64,000 bases of DNA from Gammaproteobacteria bacterium (GCA_025350055.1 JANXYK010000066.1:1-64000); one strand, 5' to 3'. Positions 38,324 through 47,667 are shown, counted from the stretch's first letter. Made by a program: numbers and translations. Notes: generated from the sequence alone by a model not told the origin.

Positions 38324-39451
38324 TTACAGATCCAGCCAGATCGCGCCGCGGCGCGAACTCTCGACACTGCGCTCAATGAAGCGCAGGCCGCGCAGGCCAT
38401 CGTGCACGCCCGGATAATTGCGCTGCGGCGGCTCACCGCGCTGCACGCGGCGCAGGTCGGCGATGAAGTCACGATAAATCATGGCGAAGGCCTCCAGATA
38501 CCCTTCAGGGTGACCCGCTGGCGTGCGTGTCGCGGCCTGGGCCGCGGGGTCACTGAAATGCTTGCCAGTACGCAGATTCTGCCACGCCGCGCCGGGTGGC
38601 TTGAATAGCAGTGTGTTGGGCTCCTGCTGGCGCCACTCCAGGCCGCCCTTGGAGCCGTAGAGGCGGATCGAGAGCGCGTTCTCCTCGCCGCAGGCCACCT
38701 GCGAGCACACCAGCGTACCTTTCGCGCCGCCGGAAAGACGCAGCAGGATGTTGGCATCGTCATCGAGCCGCCGGCCTGCAACGAAGCTCGTGAGGTCGGC
38801 GCACAGCGCGGTGATGTGCTGGCCGCTGATGAACTCCAGCAGGTTCTCGGCGTGCGAACCGATGTCGCCCACGCAGCAGCTGACGCCGGCGCGCGCGGGG
38901 TCGGTGCGCCACTGGGCCTGCTTGTTGCCCGTTTGCTCGAGCGGCGTCATCAACCAGTCCTGGTTGTATTCGACCAGCAGCTTGCGCAGTTCGCCGAGCG
39001 CACCGTTTTTCACCAGTGCGCGCGCTTCGCGCACCGCCGGATAGCCGGTGTAATTGTGCGTGAGTGCGAACAGCGGCTTGCCGCTGCCGACCAGGGCCAC
39101 GAGCTGCTCAGCTTCGGTCACCGCGAAGGCCAGCGGCTTGTCGCACACCACGTGGATGCCAGCCTCCAGGAAGGCGCGCGCCACCGGATAGTGCATGTGA
39201 TTCGGCGTGGCGACGATCACGAAGTCGATGCCATCGCTGCGTGCGGCTTCCGCCTGCGCCATCGCCGCGTAGGAATCGTAGCTGCGCTCCAGGTACCAGG
39301 CCTCGGCACTGCTGCGCGCCGTCGCGGCGTCGGCTGACATCGCGCCCGCTACCACCAGTGCCTGCCCGTCGAGCTCGGCGGCAATGCGGTGCACCGCACC
39401 GATGAAGGCGCCGCGGCCACCGCCGACGATGCCGGCGCGCAGGCGCCTCAC
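38324..39451 (-). CDS. Gfo/Idh/MocA-family oxidoreductase
   Basis: A 375-residue NAD(P)-dependent sugar oxidoreductase. Rossmann motif [15 protein letters not shown] near residues 7-21, then [17 protein letters not shown] and [16 protein letters not shown], where the Lys is the catalytic EKP-type residue (here DKP). The C-terminal domain has [14 protein letters not shown] with a conserved His. Members oxidise sugar hydroxyls, including the C3 position of glycosides. The start overlaps the isomerase-like gene stop as ATGA, so the two proteins are probably made together. Confidence 0.9.
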   Translation of the reverse strand: MRRLRAGIVGGGRGAFIGAVHRIAAELDGQALVVAGAMSADAATARSSAEAWYLERSYDSYAAMAQAEAARSDGIDFVIVATPNHMHYPVARAFLEAGIHVVCDKPLAFAVTEAEQLVALVGSGKPLFALTHNYTGYPAVREARALVKNGALGELRKLLVEYNQDWLMTPLEQTGNKQAQWRTDPARAGVSCCVGDIGSHAENLLEFISGQHITALCADLTSFVAGRRLDDDANILLRLSGGAKGTLVCSQVACGEENALSIRLYGSKGGLEWRQQEPNTLLFKPPGAAWQNLRTGKHFSDPAAQAATRTPAGHPEGYLEAFAMIYRDFIADLRRVQRGEPPQRNYPGVHDGLRGLRFIERSVESSRRGAIWLDL

Positions 39452-40689
39452 GAGCGATACGCCTCGCGGCCCACGCCCTGCACCGCGATGCCCTGGGAAG
39501 CCAGCACTTCGTGCTGCAGGGCGTACATCGCGGCGGCGGCCTCATCGATCGCACGCGTGAAGGCGATTGAACCCGCCAGTATGGGCGCCAGCAGCGCCTT
39601 GTCCTGGATGCGGGCCTTGGGATATTCGTGTTCCACGACCAGGTAAGTCTGCCCCGGATCGATGCTCAACAGTTCGCGGGCCGCGAGCTGGTGATCGAGC
39701 CAGTCGACGCTGCGATTCTGCAGGTAGGCGAGCGGATCGTGGCGGGCGGTGCCCGGCAGCTCGTGCTCGGCCAGTACCACCTGCTTCTTCCAGGCGTTGG
39801 CCTGGTCCGCTAGGTTGTCCGAGGGCTGCGCGCCTTTCCAGTCACCGCGCTGCATGGTCTGGCCGCCATAACCCCAGGCCGCCACGCCGCGCGAATCGAT
39901 CACCTGGCCCTTCACGTGGAAGCCCGCGATCAGAAAATTGTAGCCCTGGTCCTTCAGGAACTGGAACAGCGAGCGCGTGTCCTGGCCCATGAGGATTGCG
40001 TGCGAGGGATCGTAGTGGATACGGAACTGATCGCCGACGCCGTGGCGCTCGCAGATGCGATGCAGCGCGATCCACGGCCCGGGCGCGTAGGCAATGTTGT
40101 TGTGCCACTTGTCGCTGATGTTCCAGCCCGGCATCGGGCATTGCTCGACGCGGTAGGTAAGGCCGCGTGCCTTTGCTTCCTTGAGCAGCGGGATGAACAC
40201 GTCCTCGAACATCACCAGGTTTGCATCCATCTCGAGCTGCGGGTTGCGGCCCACGAAACCGCAGACGGCATCGGTGCCGAGCAATACTGCGGCATCGAAC
40301 ACGCGCAGCATGAATTCGTGCTTCTTGCGCCGCGCCGCAGAGTCCGCGGCCAGCATGTTGTCGAAGTAGCCGAGATCGGAGAGACCCACGCCGGTGCTCT
40401 GCATGGTGCGCAGCACGCGCGCGGCGCGCGCCTGGTCGAACGGGGCGCGCAGGTCGAGTGTGTTGGCCACCGGATCGAGCATCGCCTCTGCCGGCATATC
40501 GCTCTCGGTGGGATGCAGCGCGGCTGAGAGCTGGATGTTGGGGCAATGGATCTCGCGCGCGAATACCAGCCACTCCTCGATCGCGAGGTCAGGGTCGGCA
40601 TCGCGGTGCTCGCGCGGCGTGAGCTCCTGCAGCGCCGCCGTCAGGATGCTGAGTTTCATGGGGCGGGGCGCGAAGGGCTTGGCGGTCAT
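39448..40689 (-). CDS. sugar phosphate isomerase/epimerase-like TIM barrel
   Basis: A 413-residue xylose-isomerase-like TIM-barrel protein. Likely metal ligands are spread in the expected order: [35 protein letters not shown] and the terminal [12 protein letters not shown]. Such proteins epimerise or isomerise sugars, and some act on 3-keto-glycosides (C-glycoside-cleaving enzymes). It is first in the six-gene minus-strand cluster. An internal ATG at 40659 (MKLSIL) is an alternative start and resembles family N-termini; neither has a good ribosome binding site. Confidence 0.82.
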   Translation of the reverse strand: MTAKPFAPRPMKLSILTAALQELTPREHRDADPDLAIEEWLVFAREIHCPNIQLSAALHPTESDMPAEAMLDPVANTLDLRAPFDQARAARVLRTMQSTGVGLSDLGYFDNMLAADSAARRKKHEFMLRVFDAAVLLGTDAVCGFVGRNPQLEMDANLVMFEDVFIPLLKEAKARGLTYRVEQCPMPGWNISDKWHNNIAYAPGPWIALHRICERHGVGDQFRIHYDPSHAILMGQDTRSLFQFLKDQGYNFLIAGFHVKGQVIDSRGVAAWGYGGQTMQRGDWKGAQPSDNLADQANAWKKQVVLAEHELPGTARHDPLAYLQNRSVDWLDHQLAARELLSIDPGQTYLVVEHEYPKARIQDKALLAPILAGSIAFTRAIDEAAAAMYALQHEVLASQGIAVQGVGREAYRS

Positions 40690-40762
40690 GGGCGTAACCC
40701 GGGTCGGCGGTTCCAGGCCCCGATGTTACGGCGTTTTTCGCGGCCAGTGGCTGGCAGCAGGT

Positions 40763-40782
40763 TAGAATGCTTTGGCGTTCTA
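40763..40782. promoter_or_regulatory. inverted repeat in divergent promoter region, candidate operator
   Basis: In the 120-bp gap between the isomerase-like operon and gnd, TAGAATGC-TTTG-GCGTTCTA forms a repeat with 7 of 8 arm positions matching. The hexamer TAGAAT recurs at 40781-40786, 18 bases after its first copy. TAGAAT also fits a -10 box reading toward gnd. It could control either or both transcripts. Confidence 0.4.
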
Positions 40783-40809
40783 GAATCCCTGTCGCCTGGA
40801 GTAGCAGCC

Positions 40810-41754
40810 TTGACCAGTCCTGCAGTTCCCGCGCTGGCCATGATCGGCCTCGGCCGCATGGGCGGCAACATGTTGCGGCGCCTCGGCCGCGCCGGCGTGT
40901 CCGGCATCGGCTTTGACGCCTCGGCGGCGGCCGGAGCCGCGCTGGCTGGCGAACCCAATGTAACAGTAGCAGCCAGTCTCGCTGCCGCCATCGCAGCTCT
41001 CAAGGCCCCGCGGGCCGTATGGATCATGCTGCCCGCCGGCGAGATCACGGAGCGCACCATGCTGGAGGTGGCGAGCCTGCTCTCGCCGGGCGACATCATC
41101 ATTGACGGCGGCAATGCTGACTATCGCGACAGCATGCGGCATGCGGCCACGCTGGCGGCGCGCGGCCTGCATTTCATCGACGCCGGTGTGTCCGGTGGCG
41201 TGTGGGGACTGGAACAGGGCTACGGCCTGATGTTTGGCGGCGCGCCTGAGGCCGTGGCCAGCCTGATGCCGGTTTTGAAGGCCCTGGCGCCGGCGGCCGA
41301 TGCGGGCTGGGTGCATTGCGGGCCGCCGGGGAGCGGCCACTACACCAAGATGATCCACAACGGTGTGGAGTACGGATTGATGCAGGCCTATGCCGAGGGC
41401 TTTGCCTTGCTGCAGGCCAAGTCGGAATTCGGGCTCGACGTCGGTGCGATCGCGCAGGCCTGGTGTCGCGGCACGGTAGTGCGCTCCTGGCTGCTGGAGC
41501 TCGCGGCCCCCGCATTGCAAGGGCCCGACGCGCTCAGCAATGTAGCGCCAGTGGTCGCCGATTCCGGGGAAGGGCGCTGGGCAGTACGCGAGAGCCTGGA
41601 TCTTGGCGTGCCGGCCCCGGTGATCGCCGCCGCGTTGAACGTGCGCCTGGCGAGCCAGGGTCGCGGCGACTACGGCGCACGGGTACTCGCGCGGCTGCGC
41701 AATGCCTTTGGTGGCCACGTGATGCAGGCTGCCGGCAAACCGCGTGCGCGCTAA
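40810..41754 (+). CDS. gnd: 6-phosphogluconate dehydrogenase, decarboxylating (short GndA type)
   Basis: A 314-residue dehydrogenase of the short, usually NAD-linked 6PGDH group. Cofactor motif AMIGLGRMGGNML, DGGNADYRDSMR, GVSGGVWGLEQGY and the catalytic GSGHYTKMIHNGVEYGLMQAYAEGF with Lys, His-Asn and Glu are all present. Start: TTG at 40810 with GGAG 8 bases upstream; the ATG at 40840 would cut into the Rossmann strand. It converts 6-phosphogluconate to ribulose-5-phosphate and CO2, and it heads the F420 operon, directly downstream in pathway terms from the Fgd reaction. Confidence 0.9.
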   Translation: MTSPAVPALAMIGLGRMGGNMLRRLGRAGVSGIGFDASAAAGAALAGEPNVTVAASLAAAIAALKAPRAVWIMLPAGEITERTMLEVASLLSPGDIIIDGGNADYRDSMRHAATLAARGLHFIDAGVSGGVWGLEQGYGLMFGGAPEAVASLMPVLKALAPAADAGWVHCGPPGSGHYTKMIHNGVEYGLMQAYAEGFALLQAKSEFGLDVGAIAQAWCRGTVVRSWLLELAAPALQGPDALSNVAPVVADSGEGRWAVRESLDLGVPAPVIAAALNVRLASQGRGDYGARVLARLRNAFGGHVMQAAGKPRAR

Positions 41755-41763
41755 GCTGTGCGC

Positions 41764-42411
41764 ATGAGCGAACATCCCCTGGCGAGTCTCCCCTGGCGCC
41801 GTGGCCTGGCGATGGGCTGTTGCGCACTGATCGCCATCAAGGCGCGCGCGCAGTGCAAGACCCGGCTCGAGCGGCACCTGGACGCGCAGCAGCGCATCGA
41901 GTTGGCGCGTCGCATGCTGTCGATCGTGATCGCCGCGGCACGCAGCGCCCACAATGTCGCGCAGGTGTTCGTGCTCAGTCCTGAACGCGATCAGGTGCCC
42001 GAAGGGGTGCCGGTGCTCGCTGATACCGGACTCGGGCTCAACCAGGCTTTGTCGCAGGCGCAGCGCGCGCTGCTGGCGATCGGTTGTCGCGAGCTGGTGG
42101 TGCTGCCCGCCGATCTGCCCACAGTGACCGGCGCCGAGATCGACCGTCTGGTGCGGGCCGGGCGTCGCGGCGGCTTTGCCATCGCTCCCGATCTCGCGCA
42201 GCGCGGCACCAATGCGCTGTGCCTGGTCACTACACAGGCCTTCCAGTTCCGGTTCGGCGCTGGCAGCCGGCAGCAGCATCTGCTCGAGGCGCGGCGGCTC
42301 GGGCTCAAGCCAGGCATCGTCAACGCGCCAGGGCTGGCTTTCGACATTGACACCGCCGCAGACCTGCGGCGTTGGGATGAAACGGCATGCGTGACGCGAC
42401 GCCAGGCTTGA
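41764..42411 (+). CDS. cofC: CofC, phospholactate/phosphoenolpyruvate/3-phosphoglycerate guanylyltransferase
   Basis: A 215-residue nucleotidyltransferase of F420 biosynthesis. The GTP-binding start AIKARAQCKTRL near residues 24-35 is the CofC version of the MobA-like motif; VLPADLPTVTG (Asp metal ligands), GTNALCL and FGAGSRQQHLLEARRLG follow as in characterised CofC/FbiD. It activates a C3 phospho-acid with GTP for CofD. Which acid is used (2-phospholactate, phosphoenolpyruvate or 3-phosphoglycerate) cannot be read here. An upstream GTG at 41758 is an alternative start. Its 3' end overlaps cofGH by 25 bp. Confidence 0.9.
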   Translation: MSEHPLASLPWRRGLAMGCCALIAIKARAQCKTRLERHLDAQQRIELARRMLSIVIAAARSAHNVAQVFVLSPERDQVPEGVPVLADTGLGLNQALSQAQRALLAIGCRELVVLPADLPTVTGAEIDRLVRAGRRGGFAIAPDLAQRGTNALCLVTTQAFQFRFGAGSRQQHLLEARRLGLKPGIVNAPGLAFDIDTAADLRRWDETACVTRRQA

Positions 42412-44783
42412 GCACACTGCTGCGCAGCATTGCTGCCGGCGAGCGCGCGGGCGCCGGTTCCGCGCTCGCGCAGTTTGAATCCGCACGCAGCGCCGAGCTG
42501 ATGCCGCTGGCCGAATCGCTGACGCTCGAGGGATTCGGCGAGATTGTCAGCTACTCGCGCAAGGTGTTCATCCCGCTCACCCAGTTGTGCCGCGATGTCT
42601 GCCACTACTGCACGTTCGCCAAGGCGCCGCGCAAGCTCGCGAGCCCCTACCTGAATGACGAGCAGGTGCTCGCGATCGCACGTGCCGGCGATGCCGTGCA
42701 ATGCCGCGAGGCGCTGTTCACGCTGGGTGACAAACCAGAGCTGCGCTATCGCGCGGCGGCGCAGGCGCTGCAGGAGGCCGGTGCAGCCAGCACGCTCGAT
42801 TATCTGGAGCGCATGGCCAGGCTCGTGATCCAGCACAGCGGGCTCCTGCCGCATCTGAATCCGGGCGTGATGAGCAGTGCCGAGCTGCAGCGGCTGCGCC
42901 CGGTGTGTGCATCCATGGGGCTAATGCTCGAGAGCGGCTCGGAGCGGTTGTGCGCGCGTGGCGGGCCGCACTACGGCTCGCCGGACAAATGGCCCGCGAA
43001 CCGGCTCGCCACCCTGCGCGCCGCAGGCGAACTCAACATCGCCATGACCACGGGCCTGCTGATCGGGATCGGCGAGACACGGCGCGAGCGCATCGACTCG
43101 CTGCTGGCGCTGCGCGACATCCAGGACGAGTTCGGCAATCTGCAGGAGCTGATCATCCAGAACTTCCGTGCCAAGCAGGGCACGAAGATGGCGGGCGCGC
43201 CCGAGCCTGAGCTCGAGGAGCAATTGTGGACCATCGCCGTGGCGCGACTGCTGTTTGGTCCGGCGATGTCGATCCAGGCGCCGCCGAACCTGCAGCCCGA
43301 AGCGCTCGACAGCCTGGTGCGCGCCGGCATCAATGACTGGGGCGGTGTGTCGCCGGTAACACCGGATCATGTAAATCCCGAGGCGCCGTGGCCGCACCTC
43401 GATGCGCTGGCCAGCGCGACGCGCGCGGCCGGTCGCGAGCTGGTGGAGCGACTGGCGCTGGTGCCGGCCTTTGCTTCACAGCCCGAGCGCTGGCTGGATG
43501 CGCCGATGGCTACTCGCGTGCGGCGCCTGTGCGATGCGCGCGGTTATGCACGCGCGGATGGCTGGATTTCCGGTGCGGACACGCCTTTGCCACCGGTTGC
43601 GCAGCAGTGGCGTGACGTGCATCGTGTGCGCCGGGGCGCCAGCAGGGCAGTGAGGGCGATACTCGATCAAGCCAGTGCGGGTGAGGATCTGTCGCAGGCG
43701 GCAGTGGTACGCCTCTTCCATGTGGAGGGGCGCGAGCTGGAGGCCGTGATCCGCGCGGCCGATGAACTGCGCGCGGCCACCGTCGGCGACACCGTCACCT
43801 ATGTCGTCAATCGCAATATCAACTACACCAACATCTGCCTCTATCACTGCGGCTTCTGTGCCTTCTCCAAGGGGCGCAGCAGTGCTGACCTGCGCGGCCC
43901 TGCCTATAACCTCGATCTGGAGGAGATCGCGCGACGCGCCGTTGAAGCTGCGGCTGCCGGTGCAACCGAAGTGTGCCTGCAGGGCGGCATCCACCCGAGC
44001 TTCAACGGCCACACCTACCTCGACATCGTGCGAGCGGTCAAAAAGGCAGTGCCGGCGCTGCACGTGCACGCCTTTTCGCCGCTGGAGATCAGTCACGGTG
44101 CCCGCACGCTCGATCTGTCGCTGCGCCACTATCTCGAGCGCCTGCGTGATGCGGGGCTCGCGACACTCCCCGGTACCGCTGCGGAAATTCTTGACGACGA
44201 GATCCGTGATCTCATCTGCCCCGACAAACTGCGTACCGCGGAATGGCTCGAAGTGATCCGCACCGCGCATGAAGTGGGGCTGCGCAGCACCGCCACCATC
44301 ATGTACGGCCACACCGAACGGCCGGTGCACTGGGCACGGCACCTGTTGCACCTGCGCGCGTTGCAGCGCGAGACCCACGGCATCAGCGAGTTCGTGCCGC
44401 TGGGCTACGTGCATATGGAGGCGCCACTGTGGCGCAAGGGTCGCACGCGCTCAGGTCCGACCTTGCGCGAAGCCGTGCTGATGCATGCGGTGCCGCGCCT
44501 CGTGCTGCATCCGCTGATCAGCAACATCCAGACTTCCTGGGTCAAGATGGGTGCCGCCGGCGCGGCGCTGTGCCTCGACGCCGGCGCCAACGATCTCGGT
44601 GGCACGCTGATGAATGAATCGATCACGCGCGCGGCGGGCGGCGTGCACGGGCAATTGCTCGATGCCGCGCAGTTGCAGGCGCTGGCGCAGGGCATCGGCC
44701 GCACGGCACGCCAGCGCACCACGCTTTATGGAGCGCCAGCAGCGCACACGAGGGATACAGGTAATGTTGAGACTGGGATATAA
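42387..44783 (+). CDS. cofGH: fused FO synthase CofGH (FbiC)
   Basis: A 798-residue fusion of the two radical-SAM halves that make FO (7,8-didemethyl-8-hydroxy-5-deazariboflavin). The CofG-like half has CX3CX2C at Cys68, Cys72 and Cys75 (CRDVCHYC). The CofH-like half has Cys484, Cys488 and Cys491 (CLYHCGFC). Both end in the expected barrel segments (GTKMAGAPEPELEE in the first; SNIQTSWVKMGAAGAALCLDAGANDLGGT in shorter pieces in the second). The fused form is typical of actinobacterial FbiC. Substrates are tyrosine and a ribityl-diaminouracil. It overlaps cofC upstream and fgd downstream. Confidence 0.95.
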   Translation: MRDATPGLSTLLRSIAAGERAGAGSALAQFESARSAELMPLAESLTLEGFGEIVSYSRKVFIPLTQLCRDVCHYCTFAKAPRKLASPYLNDEQVLAIARAGDAVQCREALFTLGDKPELRYRAAAQALQEAGAASTLDYLERMARLVIQHSGLLPHLNPGVMSSAELQRLRPVCASMGLMLESGSERLCARGGPHYGSPDKWPANRLATLRAAGELNIAMTTGLLIGIGETRRERIDSLLALRDIQDEFGNLQELIIQNFRAKQGTKMAGAPEPELEEQLWTIAVARLLFGPAMSIQAPPNLQPEALDSLVRAGINDWGGVSPVTPDHVNPEAPWPHLDALASATRAAGRELVERLALVPAFASQPERWLDAPMATRVRRLCDARGYARADGWISGADTPLPPVAQQWRDVHRVRRGASRAVRAILDQASAGEDLSQAAVVRLFHVEGRELEAVIRAADELRAATVGDTVTYVVNRNINYTNICLYHCGFCAFSKGRSSADLRGPAYNLDLEEIARRAVEAAAAGATEVCLQGGIHPSFNGHTYLDIVRAVKKAVPALHVHAFSPLEISHGARTLDLSLRHYLERLRDAGLATLPGTAAEILDDEIRDLICPDKLRTAEWLEVIRTAHEVGLRSTATIMYGHTERPVHWARHLLHLRALQRETHGISEFVPLGYVHMEAPLWRKGRTRSGPTLREAVLMHAVPRLVLHPLISNIQTSWVKMGAAGAALCLDAGANDLGGTLMNESITRAAGGVHGQLLDAAQLQALAQGIGRTARQRTTLYGAPAAHTRDTGNVETGI

Positions 44784-45768
44784 GGCCTCGGCCGAGCAAT
44801 TCGCGCCCAATGAGCTGCTGGGCTACGCGGAACTCGCCGAGCAGCAGGGTTTTGATTCGGTATTCATCAGCGATCACTTTCAGCCCTGGCGCCACACCGG
44901 TGGACACGGGCCCTTCTCGATGGCGTGGATGGGCGCACTCGGCGCGCGCACGCAGCGCATCGCGATAGGTACCAGTGTATTGACGCCGACCTTCCGCTAT
45001 CACCCTTCGGTGGTTGCGCAGGCCTTCGGCACGCTGGGGGCCATGTTCCCTGGGCGCATCATCCTGGGTGTGGGCACGGGCGAGTCGCTGAACGAAGTGC
45101 CGGCCACGGCGATGCACTGGCCTGAGCCCAAGGAGCGCACGGCGCGCCTCAAGGAATCGCTGACACTGATCCGCAGACTGTGGAGCGAGGAGCGGGTCAG
45201 TTTCGAGGGCCAGTACTACCGGACCGAGAAGGCCACGATCTACGATCGGCCGGAGCAGATGGTGCCGATCTACGTGGCCGGCGCCGGCCCCTTGATCTCG
45301 AAATACGCCGGGCAATTCGGCGACGGCTTCATCTGCACCAGCGGCAAGGCGCCCGAGCTGTATCGCGAGACGCTGCTGCCGAACGTGGCCGCGGGTATTG
45401 CGGTTTCGGGGCGCAAGCCGGCCGATGTCGACATGATGATCGAGATGAAAGTCTCCTTCGATACCGACCGGCAGCGGGCCATGGAAGATACGCGCTACTG
45501 GGCCGCACTGGCCTTGAGCGCGGATGAAAAAATGTCAGTCGAGGATCCGATCGAAATGGAGCGCCTGGCCGACCAGCTCAGCGCCGAGCGCGCCGCCAAG
45601 CGCTGGATCGTCTCTACTGATGCGGATGAGCATGTCGAGAAGATCCGCCCCTACGTGGAACTCGGTTTTCGTCACCTGGTGTTCCATGCGCCAGGGCCAG
45701 AACAGGCGCGATTCCTGAAGCTGTATGCGCAGCAGGTATTGCCGCGACTCCGGGCCGCTTTTGGCTGA
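44764..45768 (+). CDS. fgd: F420-dependent glucose-6-phosphate dehydrogenase
   Basis: A 334-residue luciferase-like barrel that closely follows mycobacterial Fgd1 (336 residues). From memory of Fgd1, the active-site set is retained with a constant offset: Glu11 (ASAEQF), Asp37-His38 and Trp42 (SDHFQPW), Glu107 (GTGES). The phosphate-binding Thr192, Lys195 (CTSGK), Lys256 (DEKMS) and Arg280 (KRWIV) are also all present, so glucose-6-phosphate is the likely substrate. Product is 6-phosphogluconolactone plus reduced F420. ATG at 44764 overlaps cofGH by 20 bp; a longer in-frame start would lie deep in cofGH. Confidence 0.92.
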   Translation: MLRLGYKASAEQFAPNELLGYAELAEQQGFDSVFISDHFQPWRHTGGHGPFSMAWMGALGARTQRIAIGTSVLTPTFRYHPSVVAQAFGTLGAMFPGRIILGVGTGESLNEVPATAMHWPEPKERTARLKESLTLIRRLWSEERVSFEGQYYRTEKATIYDRPEQMVPIYVAGAGPLISKYAGQFGDGFICTSGKAPELYRETLLPNVAAGIAVSGRKPADVDMMIEMKVSFDTDRQRAMEDTRYWAALALSADEKMSVEDPIEMERLADQLSAERAAKRWIVSTDADEHVEKIRPYVELGFRHLVFHAPGPEQARFLKLYAQQVLPRLRAAFG

Positions 45769-46534
45769 GGGCTGCGCGCTGCAGCTCATCGCCCTGGCGC
45801 CGTGGCCGCTGGTGCGCGCGGGCGATGATCTGGCCGACCAGACCTGCGCGGCGCTCGCAGCGCAACAGCTCAAGCTGCAGAGCGGGGACGTGCTGGTCTA
45901 CGCGCAGAAGGTCATTTCCAAGGCCGAAGGCAGATGCGTGGACCTGCGCACCGTAGTGCCGGGTGCCAGGGCCGCGGCGCTGGCGCTCGAGGTAGGCAAG
46001 GATCCGCGCCTGGTCGAGCTGGTGTTGCGCGAATCCACTCGCATCGTGCGCACGGCCAAGGACGTGCTGATCGTCGAGCAACGCCTGGGCCTGATCATGG
46101 CGAATGCCGGCATCGATCAATCCAATGTCGCTGATCCGGCGAGCGGTGAGTACGCACTGCTGTTGCCGGTCGATCCCGATGCCAGCGCGGCGCAGCTGCG
46201 CGCGGCGCTGCTTGCGCGCTGCGGCTGTGATGTGGCCGTGATCATCAGCGACAGCTTCGGCAGGCCCTGGCGCGTGGGCACGGTGGGTGTCGCGATCGGC
46301 TGCGCGGGCCTGGCAGCGACGCGCGATCTGCGCGGCAGCGGCGATCTGTTCGGGCGTGCGCTGCGCGTGACGGTCGTGGGCCATGCCGATGAAATCGCCT
46401 CCGCGGCTTCGCTGTTGATGGGGCAAGGCGATGAGGCGCGTCCTGTGGTGCTGGTGCGTGGTCTGCCAGCGAGCGCGCCGCATCAGCGCGCCGCGGCGCT
46501 GCTTCGACCGCCCGACGAGGACCTGTTCCGATGA
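45761..46534 (+). CDS. cofE: F420-0:gamma-glutamyl ligase CofE
   Basis: A ligase of about 257 residues that adds gamma-linked glutamates to F420-0 with GTP. CofE motifs: [50 protein letters not shown], and [20 protein letters not shown]. The C-terminal nitroreductase domain of mycobacterial FbiB is absent. The start is uncertain: the TTG at 45761 overlaps the fgd stop, an ATG at 45725 lies further inside fgd, and a CTG at 45779 has GAGGG upstream. It overlaps cofD by ATGA. Confidence 0.9.
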   Translation: MAEGCALQLIALAPWPLVRAGDDLADQTCAALAAQQLKLQSGDVLVYAQKVISKAEGRCVDLRTVVPGARAAALALEVGKDPRLVELVLRESTRIVRTAKDVLIVEQRLGLIMANAGIDQSNVADPASGEYALLLPVDPDASAAQLRAALLARCGCDVAVIISDSFGRPWRVGTVGVAIGCAGLAATRDLRGSGDLFGRALRVTVVGHADEIASAASLLMGQGDEARPVVLVRGLPASAPHQRAAALLRPPDEDLFR

Positions 46535-47475
46535 GCGGCCATGTGGTGGCGCTCTCTGGCGGCGTGGGCGGTGCGAAGCTGGCGCAGGGGCTCGACCTGG
46601 CGCTGGCGGCCGATGAGCTCACGATCATCGTCAATACGGGCGATGATTTCCGGCACTTGGGTCTGTACATCTCGCCCGACATCGATTCGGTGGTCTATGC
46701 ACTCTCGGGTCGCGCCGATGCCGTGCGCGGCTGGGGGCGGCGTGAGGAGACCTGGACCTTCATGGCCGCGCTCAAGGAGCTGGGCGGCGCCGACTGGTTC
46801 AGGCTCGGTGATGGCGATCTGGCGATGCATGTGGAGCGCAGCTGGCGAATGGCGCAGGGTGAGCCCCTGAGTGCTGTCACGGCGCGATTCTGTCAGGCGC
46901 TGGGGATCACGGCGCAAGTGCTGCCGATGAGTGACGACGCGGTGCGTACCCGGGTGCTGAGCAGCGAGGGTTGGCTCGATTTCCAGGACTATTTCGTCGC
47001 GCGCCAGTGCCAACCGGCAGTGCGCGAGGTAGCCTTTGCCGGTGCGGCGCAGGCAGCGGCACAGCCCGCGGCGCTGGCCGCGTTGGCGCGCACCGACCTG
47101 CGTGCGATCGTGATCTGCCCCTCGAATCCCTTCGTGAGCGTGGAGCCCATACTGGCCGTGCCGGGCATGCACGCCGCGATCGAGGCGGCGCGCGCGCCAG
47201 TGGTCGCCGTGACGCCGATCATCGGGGGCAAGGCAGTGAAGGGTCCGGCTGCCAAGATGATGGCGGAGCTGGGGCTGCCGGTGAGCGGCGCGGCCATTGC
47301 GCAGCGCTACGCCAACCTGATCGATGTGTTCATCAGCGATGAGCGCGATCCGCTGCCAGCAGCGGTCGCCGGTGTGCGCATACAAGGTGCGCAGACGCTG
47401 ATGAGGAGCAGCGACGATCGCGTGGCATTGGCGCGAGCCGTACTCGCAGCCGCCGACGCTGTGCGCGACGCCTGA
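46531..47475 (+). CDS. cofD: CofD, phosphoryl-lactate (or PEP) transferase to FO
   Basis: A 314-residue transferase that joins the activated C3 acid to FO, giving F420-0 or dehydro-F420-0. It has the family opening [15 protein letters not shown] near residues 8-22, [38 protein letters not shown], the conserved [14 protein letters not shown] and [13 protein letters not shown]. It closes the F420 operon; the broken dioxygenase locus follows. Normal length and no damaged motif. Confidence 0.95.
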   Translation: MSGHVVALSGGVGGAKLAQGLDLALAADELTIIVNTGDDFRHLGLYISPDIDSVVYALSGRADAVRGWGRREETWTFMAALKELGGADWFRLGDGDLAMHVERSWRMAQGEPLSAVTARFCQALGITAQVLPMSDDAVRTRVLSSEGWLDFQDYFVARQCQPAVREVAFAGAAQAAAQPAALAALARTDLRAIVICPSNPFVSVEPILAVPGMHAAIEAARAPVVAVTPIIGGKAVKGPAAKMMAELGLPVSGAAIAQRYANLIDVFISDERDPLPAAVAGVRIQGAQTLMRSSDDRVALARAVLAAADAVRDA

Positions 47476-47490
47476 GAGCAGCCGCGCCCC

Positions 47491-47667
47491 TCAGCCGCCG
47501 GAGTGCACCGGCCCCGGATTGTCCGGGGCTTCGAAGATGCGCCTGATGTGCCGCTCGGCGATGCGCCAGCGCCCGTCGTCGCACAACCGATAGCGATCCT
47601 CGAAGTCGGCCACCAGGTGCGGAATCGTGCCGCGCGCCTGGAAGAGCGCCAGGATGGCGGGGCGACC
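47491..47667 (-). pseudogene. 3' remnant of a SnoaL-like gene
   Basis: About 58 residues at the end of an open frame match the C-terminal part of SnoaL_4-type proteins: PHLVADFEDRYRLCDDGRWRIAERHIRRIF, ending before a normal stop. No N-terminal half is found; upstream the sequence changes at once into an inverted dioxygenase fragment. I read it as a truncated gene left by a rearrangement. Confidence 0.55.

Noticed and set aside
40780-42486. Open reading frame of 568 codons on the minus strand
   Set aside because: It is antisense to gnd and cofC, and its composition is that of a frame shadow.
40810-47475. F420 operon as a recent horizontal import
   Set aside because: Codon and base use look like the neighbours by eye, and no integrase, tRNA or flanking repeat is seen; transfer may be old but this cannot be told from the window.
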